A stretch of DNA of 36,589 nt from Lentzea kentuckyensis. Lineage in GTDB: Bacteria > Actinomycetota > Actinomycetes > Mycobacteriales > Pseudonocardiaceae. Positions 31,307 to 36,589 of this stretch are shown piece after piece (the first letter of the stretch is position 1; each line of letters starts with the position of its first letter). The position numbers and the translations under genes are program-made. The stretch spans positions 233 to 36,821 of the forward strand of contig NZ_MUYM01000069.1 of the NCBI RefSeq assembly GCF_002150765.1. The letters run 5' to 3'. A model generated the notes under the pieces. That model made no database searches. It saw only the letters and a list, made by a program, of their open reading frames with translations, and had not been told where the DNA came from.

Positions 31307-31340
31307 AACGGCTCCTCCCTGCGAACCGGGAGGAGCCGTT
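31307..31340. terminator. Bidirectional hairpin terminator
   Basis: AACGGCTCCTCCC (31307-31319) pairs perfectly with GGGAGGAGCCGTT (31328-31340), 13 bp, 8-nt loop. It lies 12 bp before the stop of the opposite-strand ALF/ricin gene and serves both sides. Confidence 0.9.
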
Positions 31341-31352
31341 GTCGTCAGCGGA

Positions 31353-33335
31353 TTACACCGGCGGGTTGTACACCAGCGTCCATCGCTGGTTGGCGAGCCC
31401 GGTGTTCTCCCAGGTCTGGACGATCGCGGCGTTCTGCGTGGCGTGCCCGATCGCGTCCGCGAACTGAGCGGTCAGCACGCTCTGCAGCCCGAGGCTGTTG
31501 TCCACCCCCTGGGTGAAGGCGAACTGCTCGGTGCCGCCGTAGTGGCAGGTGAACTGGATGAGCGAGGTGCCGTTGGTGAACTGGCCCCACTTGACGTCCA
31601 GGCACTTGCCGGACTGGATGTTCTTCAGCGCGTAGCGGTTGTGGCCGAGCGGGATGATCTCCCACCGCATCTTGTTGCCACCGACGCAGTCCCACAGCTC
31701 CATCTCCGCCAGGTCGGCGTTCGCGCCCTCGTTCGGCTGGTCCCACACGCCCGCGGTCTGCAGGCAGCGGCCGGACTCGACGCCCTTGACCCACACGATG
31801 CCGGCGCTCACGCCCACGACGTCCGCGCGGTGCGTCGGGTCGATGAGACGCCAGCGCTGGTCGATCGCGTTGGTGTTGCTGCCCAGGACGATCAGCGTCG
31901 CGTTGGCCGTGCCGCTGTTCTGCGTCGTGGCGTACCGGCCGTTGGCGACGTTCTGCAGCTGGAACGAGCCGTCCGCGACGTTCTCGATGAACTTCCAGCG
32001 TGCGGTCGGGCTGTCGCACAGGTTCTGCACCACGGCGTCACCGGAGACGTCGAGGCACTGCTTGGAGTGGAGGCTCTGCAACAGGTACTGGTCACCGTTG
32101 ACCTGGTTCAGCTCCCACACCTGCTTGGTGCCGCGCAGGCAGTCCCACAGCTCCTGCTGCTGCCCCTGCCGGGTCGCGTCCTCGCCCCCGCCCCAGATCT
32201 GCAGACAGCGGCTGGACCCCACGCCCTGCAGCTCGATGACGCGCTTGTGGTCCGGCTTGATCAGGTCGAGCTTGAGCGCCTCGTGCTGGCCCACGTTGAG
32301 GAACGCGTGCCGTGCGGCCAGGTCACCCGACAGCGCGACGCGTGCCGCCCTGGCGAGGTTCGGCTTGTAGCCGTCGCGTTCGGCCGCGCCCAGGATCTCG
32401 TTGATCCGCTTCGCGGTCTCGGCCGCGTCCTGCTCGTTCTGCTCCGCCAGGTCCTTCTGGTGTGAGGCGTGCACACCGGTGAAGATGAACGCCTTCCACA
32501 CCAGCGGGTCACGGCTGTCGGCCGCGGCCTGTGCGTCGGCCTTGATCCACTTTCCGGTGGTCCGCCGGAAGATCGAGTAGACGAACTCGTGGTCCGTCAT
32601 GAGCTTGAGGTCCTCGGTCAGCGGCGCCTTGGCCACGACCAGCCACGCCTCGGCGCGCTTGTTCTCGTTCTCCTGGCGCGCCAGCTCTTCCTGACGCTTG
32701 CGCTCGGCTTCCTCGATGCGGCGCTGCCGGTCGACCTCACGAGCGGTGAAGATGTCGGTGGCGACGTACACCTGGCGCTGCTCGTCGGTGGACGTCGCGG
32801 TCAGCACCGCCGCGGCCTTGTTGCGCACCTCGCTGTTCGCCTCGGCCCGCTCCCAGAGGCGGAAGACGAACTCCTTGAGCGTGGCGTCGAGATCGCCCTG
32901 GGCGAGGTTGTTCCAGCTGACCACCGCGGCGGCCGCGATGCGCTGCTTGTCGCGCTTGGCCTTCTGCAGCTGCTCGACGAGGTCCGCCTGGTGGGCGGTG
33001 TAGATGTCTTCGGTGATGAAGCGGTAGCACGCCTCCGGATTGGACGGAGAGTTCGCTTCGAACGCGTCCGACGCGGCCAGGTTCACCTTGGCGTTGGCGG
33101 CTTGTTTCGTCTGTCCCCACACCCAGATGGTGAAGTTGCAGTCCGTCATCTGGTACTGCGTGGGCGTGATCGTCAGCGGGATTTCCCTTGCCGCGGCGAT
33201 CTTCTGGTCAGGCGACGACTCACGCGGCGCAGCCGCGGCGGTGGCCGTCGTGACCGAACCGGAAACGAACGTGGAAACGACCGCGAGCGCAGCTAATGCG
33301 CGCATGCAGCGGCCGCCCAGACTGGATCTGGACAA
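31353..33335 (-). CDS. Secreted ALF-repeat protein with C-terminal ricin-type beta-trefoils
   Basis: A 660-residue exported protein. I choose TTG 33335 because GGGGGA lies 7 nt upstream; ATG 33305 is the alternative. Signal peptide to about residue 37 (ALAALAVVSTFVSGSVTTATAAAA). Residues about 75-350 are Ala-rich helical ALF-like units (AVVSWNNLAQGDLDATLKEFVFRLWERAEAN, LSGDLAARHAFLNVGQHEALK) with a coiled coil near 200-225 (EVDRQRRIEEAERKRQEELARQENENKRAE). Residues about 355-660 form two ricin-type trefoils (SSRCLQIWGGGED, SKQCLDVSGDAV, ESGRCLQTAG, SGKCLDVKWGQ, with RW/QxW ends), so glycan binding is likely. It diverges from the ALF gene at 33545. Function unknown; the ALF family has no established activity. 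Confidence 0.88.
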   Translation of the reverse strand: MSRSSLGGRCMRALAALAVVSTFVSGSVTTATAAAAPRESSPDQKIAAAREIPLTITPTQYQMTDCNFTIWVWGQTKQAANAKVNLAASDAFEANSPSNPEACYRFITEDIYTAHQADLVEQLQKAKRDKQRIAAAAVVSWNNLAQGDLDATLKEFVFRLWERAEANSEVRNKAAAVLTATSTDEQRQVYVATDIFTAREVDRQRRIEEAERKRQEELARQENENKRAEAWLVVAKAPLTEDLKLMTDHEFVYSIFRRTTGKWIKADAQAAADSRDPLVWKAFIFTGVHASHQKDLAEQNEQDAAETAKRINEILGAAERDGYKPNLARAARVALSGDLAARHAFLNVGQHEALKLDLIKPDHKRVIELQGVGSSRCLQIWGGGEDATRQGQQQELWDCLRGTKQVWELNQVNGDQYLLQSLHSKQCLDVSGDAVVQNLCDSPTARWKFIENVADGSFQLQNVANGRYATTQNSGTANATLIVLGSNTNAIDQRWRLIDPTHRADVVGVSAGIVWVKGVESGRCLQTAGVWDQPNEGANADLAEMELWDCVGGNKMRWEIIPLGHNRYALKNIQSGKCLDVKWGQFTNGTSLIQFTCHYGGTEQFAFTQGVDNSLGLQSVLTAQFADAIGHATQNAAIVQTWENTGLANQRWTLVYNPPV

Positions 33336-33544
33336 CTGCGAATCCCCCAGGACTCAAGGCATCACCAACGGTTTTGTGGCCAGACCCCCCAGCCTGCCGG
33401 ATGCCGTGGCACGGACTTTCGCACACGACGGCACCACCCGCAACGCTTGTGAGCTGAGTCACACTTGGTGGCGGACCGAGGTCGTGCTAGAAACGCCCTG
33501 GGCAACTCTGCCCGCCGCCTTAGCCTGTTTCTGGGGGGAAATAC
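33336..33544. promoter_or_regulatory. Divergent promoter region between ALF-repeat genes
   Basis: No gene is seen. Candidates toward the right gene are TTGGTG (33465-33470), 17 bp, TAGAAA (33488-33493). An inverted repeat GGGCA-actc-TGCCC covers 33500-33513, close to GGGGGGAAA (33533-33541) before ATG 33545. All low confidence. Confidence 0.35.
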
Positions 33545-34627
33545 ATGGGGCGTCACACTTTGCTGCGCTCAATTCTCGTTGCCGCGATGGCTTTCGGAGC
33601 GGTGATGACCGCGGCGGTCACGCCGGCGATGGCCGAGGCCACGGTCACATCCACCACCGCGCAAGCGGATCTGGCCACCGGAAGACGCGACACGGTACGG
33701 AGAACAGCGTTCTCGGAGTCCTCCTCGGCGGAACTGCGCGCGGAAGCGTTGCAGGCACTGCTGAGCAACCGCGGCGACGCGGCCATCGACGAGTTCTTCG
33801 CGACCGGCATCGCCAAGGCGAGAGCCAGGGCGACCGAACGGGAAACGAACAACCGCCGGTACATCCAGGAGATCAACCGCTACTCGCCCAGCGGGAGCGC
33901 CGTGCGGTTCACCTCGGACCAGGCGATGGTCAGCGCGGCGAACGCGCAGGACGTCTACGTCCAAAGTGGATACGAACGCGCCAGGGCCGCGGACGAGGCC
34001 AACAACAACCAGCACCAGGAACACCTGGCGCGACTGGCCGGGGAGGATCGCACGTACGTGGCCTACCTGGCCGCCAACGATCCCGGCGTGCAGGTGCGCG
34101 CGGCGGCCCAGCGCGCGATCGCGGGCGACGACACCCAGGTGGGCCTGTTCTTCAAGTACTACTGGGGCATCGGGGCCGACCTCGACAACGAGGGCTTCCG
34201 CCGCAGGACGCTGGAGCAGAACGAGATCTGGCACCGCAAGATCCGCGTGCTGACCGAGGCCGCCCTGGCCGCGGAGAAGGCCGAACGCGAGTCGAGCGGC
34301 GAACTCGCCCGCAAGGCGCGGCAGGACGCGATCGCCAGGTGGGACGAGGTCGAGCACGAAACCACACAGTCCTCTGTGGACTGGAACGCCGAGAAGGCCA
34401 AGGCGGACGCGCAGGCGGCGGCCTGGGCGCAGGTGGCCCAGCACGCCCGCTCCGCGCAGAGCGAGCAGGACTGGGCCGCGATCCTCGACCGCGCCGGAAC
34501 CTCCAACACCTCGTGGGCGGACGAAGCGGCCTGGGCGCTCGGCCAGGCGAAGTTCTGGCAGGACCTCGCGACCAACGCGAAGAAGAACGCCGACTCCGCG
34601 CGCGACCGCGACCGGGGGGACCGGTAA
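33545..34627 (+). CDS. Secreted ALF-repeat protein
   Basis: A 360-residue exported protein; ATG 33545 with GGGGGGAAA upstream. Signal to about residue 30 (LLRSILVAAMAFGAVMTAAVTPAMA). ALF units are near 62-97 (SAELRAEALQALLSNRGDAAIDEFFATGIAKARA), 118-150 and 181-213 (GVQVRAAAQRAIAGDDTQVGLFFKYYWGIG). The pattern is V+-A-x3-AL-x2-G-D-x3-FF/FL-x-TG, typical of ALF. The C-terminal half is a charged Ala-rich helical region with few prolines (KAKADAQAAAWAQVAQHARSAQ) and a WAAILDRAGTSNTSWADEAAWALGQAKFW end. It lies 4 bp upstream of the next ALF gene, so one operon. No enzymatic domain is seen; ALF proteins occur in actinobacterial secreted repertoires, sometimes with toxin tails. Confidence 0.88.
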   Translation: MGRHTLLRSILVAAMAFGAVMTAAVTPAMAEATVTSTTAQADLATGRRDTVRRTAFSESSSAELRAEALQALLSNRGDAAIDEFFATGIAKARARATERETNNRRYIQEINRYSPSGSAVRFTSDQAMVSAANAQDVYVQSGYERARAADEANNNQHQEHLARLAGEDRTYVAYLAANDPGVQVRAAAQRAIAGDDTQVGLFFKYYWGIGADLDNEGFRRRTLEQNEIWHRKIRVLTEAALAAEKAERESSGELARKARQDAIARWDEVEHETTQSSVDWNAEKAKADAQAAAWAQVAQHARSAQSEQDWAAILDRAGTSNTSWADEAAWALGQAKFWQDLATNAKKNADSARDRDRGDR

Positions 34628-34631
34628 CCAC

Positions 34632-36589
34632 ATGAACAGCTCACTTCCCAGCGCCGCCTCGTCGCGGCGCCGGTCAGTCATGGCCTTGGTCATCACGGTG
34701 GTGCTGGCGTTACTCGGCTCGAACGCCCCCGCGCTCGCCGCACCGCGAACGCCGATTCTCCAGCAGCAGCAACAGAGTCAGGCGAACGACCCGGTCGACG
34801 AGGAACACGAGTTCTACAAACAACTCGTCGGCGACATCAGGGACCACGCCGAGGACGTCGAGGTACGCGAGGCAGCCGCGGCCGCACTGGCCGTGGGCAC
34901 CAAGGAAAAGCTGATCTGGTTCCTCGACCACGGTCAGGCCGAGGCCCAGGCCCGCGCCGACCAGCGCAAGAGCGTCGAACGCGCGGAGAACCGCAAGAAG
35001 GTCGAGGAGTGGGCCCGCACCGGTGGCCCGAACGTCAAGGCCGGCGCACAGGCCGCGCTGACCGCCGGTGACCGGGCCATCGCGGACTTCGTGGCCTACG
35101 GCTACGAGATCGCGCTGAAGCAGGACAAGCAGCAGGCCGAGGACGACAAGGCCGAACAGGAACGGATCACCGGCCGCGTCCGCGACATGGTGGCGCACGG
35201 CGGTCCGCAGGTGAAGGTCGAGGGCGAGGCGGTCCTCCTCCTCAACGACTACGCGCGGATCCGCGAGTTCTACCTCACCGGCTACCACGAGGCGAACAAG
35301 CGCGACCACGACTTCCAGGCGGTCATCGAGAAGGCCCTGGCGGACCGCAACCGCGCGCTGACCGAGCTCGACCAGCTCGCCCGGCGCAGCGAGGCCGCCG
35401 CCAACGCGCGCACCGAGATCATGCGCGCCAACATCAACGCGGTCAAAGCCATGGAAGACGGCATCTTCGCCATGCAGATGGCGGTGAAGACCGCGCACAA
35501 GGCCGACCGGATCTTCCAGGAGGACAAGCCCGGCCGCGCCAACGGTCACAAGGGCCGCGACCAGGAGATCGACGCGCTGCGGGCGGAGGCGGCCGAGTAC
35601 GCCGCCCGCGGCCGCCGGGTCGTGCCCGAGGCCGAGAGGATCAACGCCGCAGTCCACAACGCGGCGGTCCGGCTGGTGGAGTCCGGTCTGACCAACGGCC
35701 TGGACTGGGCCAAGGTCACCATCGGCATCGCGAGTGCCGTCGAAGCGGCGGCACTCGCGGCCGAGACCTCGCAGCACGCGGCCGAGGCCACCCTGGCCGA
35801 CAGCCGCGCGCTCGACGCCGACCGCAACGCCCAGGAACACGCGAACAACGCCCGCAAGTACCTCGACGAGACCAAACGCCAGCGGGACAGGGCTCTTGAG
35901 CTGGCCGCGGCGGCGCGGACGCAGCACGACATCGCGATCGCGGCCCGCAACCGCGCCGAGCAGCAGAAGAACATCGCGGCGCAGAAGGCGGCACAGGCTC
36001 AGGGACACGCCGCGAACGCCCGCAACGCGCGGGTGAACGCGCAGGGCGCCGCGGCGAACGCGATCGCCAAGTCCAAGGACGCCACGACCGCGTACGCCAA
36101 CGCGGTCCAGGCCAAGACCGCGATGGACGAGACGGTCGGCAAGGCCGAGAAGCTCGGCAAGCAGCTGCAGGTAGCGGAAACCGTCTACGGCAAGCACGTC
36201 CAGGTCTACAACCAGTACGCGCGAGAACTGGAGAAGGCCCGCCAGAAGGCCGAGGAACTCGGCGGCGAGGCGTGGGACGAGTACCGGCGCATCGAGGGTG
36301 AGACGAACGCCGCCAAGGCGTCCGCCGACCAGTCCGCGGCGTACGCGGCCAGGGCCAGGGCCGCGGCGGAGACCGCACGGGCCGGGGCGCAGGCGGCCAC
36401 GAACGCGGCCAACGCGGCCCAGGCGGCGGCGAACAGGGCGAACCAGGAGGCGGTGACGGCGCGCCGGGCCGCCGACGAGACGCACCGCCTCGCGCTGGAG
36501 ACCACCAACGCGGCACTCGCCGCGAAGGACGGCGCCGAGCTGGTGCAGGCCGAGGCCGAGGAAGCGGTGCGCGAGGCCAACCAGGCCGT
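34632..36589 (+). CDS. Large secreted ALF-repeat coiled-coil protein (3' end beyond the window)
   Basis: The frame opens at ATG 34632, 4 bp after the previous stop, with GGGGGA (34615-34620) upstream, and is open to the window edge (652 codons). Signal peptide: SRRRSVMALVITVVLALLGSNAPALA (to about residue 37). A short polyglutamine (QQQQQ) precedes three ALF units at about 77-115 (VREAAAAALAVGTKEKLIWFLDHGQAEAQA), 133-170 (VKAGAQAALTAGDRAIADFVAYGYEIAL) and 192-225. From about residue 230 on it is an almost uninterrupted Ala/Glu/Arg/Lys-rich helix, heavily heptad-like (EKARQKAEELGGEAWDEYRRIEG, AARARAAAETARAGAQAATNAANAAQAAANRANQEA), reading as a stalk. Any C-terminal domain lies outside the window. 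Polymorphic-toxin-like stalks of this sort are known; the role here is inference. Confidence 0.85.
   Translation, partial: MNSSLPSAASSRRRSVMALVITVVLALLGSNAPALAAPRTPILQQQQQSQANDPVDEEHEFYKQLVGDIRDHAEDVEVREAAAAALAVGTKEKLIWFLDHGQAEAQARADQRKSVERAENRKKVEEWARTGGPNVKAGAQAALTAGDRAIADFVAYGYEIALKQDKQQAEDDKAEQERITGRVRDMVAHGGPQVKVEGEAVLLLNDYARIREFYLTGYHEANKRDHDFQAVIEKALADRNRALTELDQLARRSEAAANARTEIMRANINAVKAMEDGIFAMQMAVKTAHKADRIFQEDKPGRANGHKGRDQEIDALRAEAAEYAARGRRVVPEAERINAAVHNAAVRLVESGLTNGLDWAKVTIGIASAVEAAALAAETSQHAAEATLADSRALDADRNAQEHANNARKYLDETKRQRDRALELAAAARTQHDIAIAARNRAEQQKNIAAQKAAQAQGHAANARNARVNAQGAAANAIAKSKDATTAYANAVQAKTAMDETVGKAEKLGKQLQVAETVYGKHVQVYNQYARELEKARQKAEELGGEAWDEYRRIEGETNAAKASADQSAAYAARARAAAETARAGAQAATNAANAAQAAANRANQEAVTARRAADETHRLALETTNAALAAKDGAELVQAEAEEAVREANQA

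Noticed and set aside
34710..36485. Long minus-strand open frame opposite the last ALF gene
   Set aside because: Leu/Arg/Val/Gly-rich shadow of the Ala-rich codons on the plus strand; no family motif.
1..36589. tRNA, rRNA, CRISPR array, insertion sequence or att site
   Set aside because: I found no cloverleaf, no regularly spaced repeat array, no transposase or integrase frame, and no tRNA-adjacent direct repeats by eye.

Overview
The window is GC-rich actinobacterial chromosome. High GC in third codon positions, many GTG starts, Tat and Sec exported proteins, an XRE/DUF397 pair, an F420-type (deazaflavin) reductase, ALF-repeat exported proteins and a short CxxC zinc-finger protein together suggest a filamentous actinomycete, probably order Pseudonocardiales (Lentzea/Saccharothrix/Actinosynnema-like). 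The genus is inference. I saw no rRNA, tRNA, CRISPR array, transposase or phage gene.

Layout. 1-5160: a partial membrane-anchored protein diverges from an OmpR-type response regulator/histidine kinase operon. A large hairpin follows, then a possible 40-residue hydrophobic peptide gene and two paralogous secreted DUF4360 proteins flanking a degenerate GHKL-like protein. 5177-12022: a Tat-exported M15/extensin-like protein, a ferritin-like/SRPBCC fusion, type II NADH dehydrogenase, a divergent DAO-Rieske oxidoreductase, and a stand-alone paaZ. 12105-14254: a small glycosyltransferase-like protein, a secreted four-cysteine protein and an AraC regulator. 14232-18806: an acyl-CoA synthetase/SDR/membrane protein operon diverging from a GAF-LuxR regulator across a palindrome-rich 93-bp gap. 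18807-20334: an F420-type protein convergent with a TetR/membrane-protein operon that has a perfect palindromic operator. 20666-22926: a small secreted protein with a lipoprotein, then a GH16 beta-glucanase with CBM13 behind a LacI-type operator. 23022-26315: an ornithine-cyclodeaminase-like enzyme, XRE/DUF397, a zinc-finger/helical small-protein pair and an extradiol dioxygenase. 26339-31171: a very large secreted phosphodiester glycosidase-phosphoesterase and a DEAD-box helicase. 31353-end: three exported ALF-repeat proteins, one with ricin-type trefoils and one running off the window with a very long alanine-rich helical region.

How the parts fit. Most of the content is housekeeping plus secreted or cell-surface accessory genes, each with local regulators. 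The clearest regulatory readings are the TetR palindrome at 20316-20334, the LacI-type box at 21588-21601 and the overlapping palindromes at 17987-18022. The least understood parts are the ALF-repeat locus, the DUF4360 locus with its nearby small ORF, and the ferritin-like/SRPBCC fusion. Two intergenic regions carry 25-bp-arm hairpins of the same design, which look like dispersed elements and not simple terminators.
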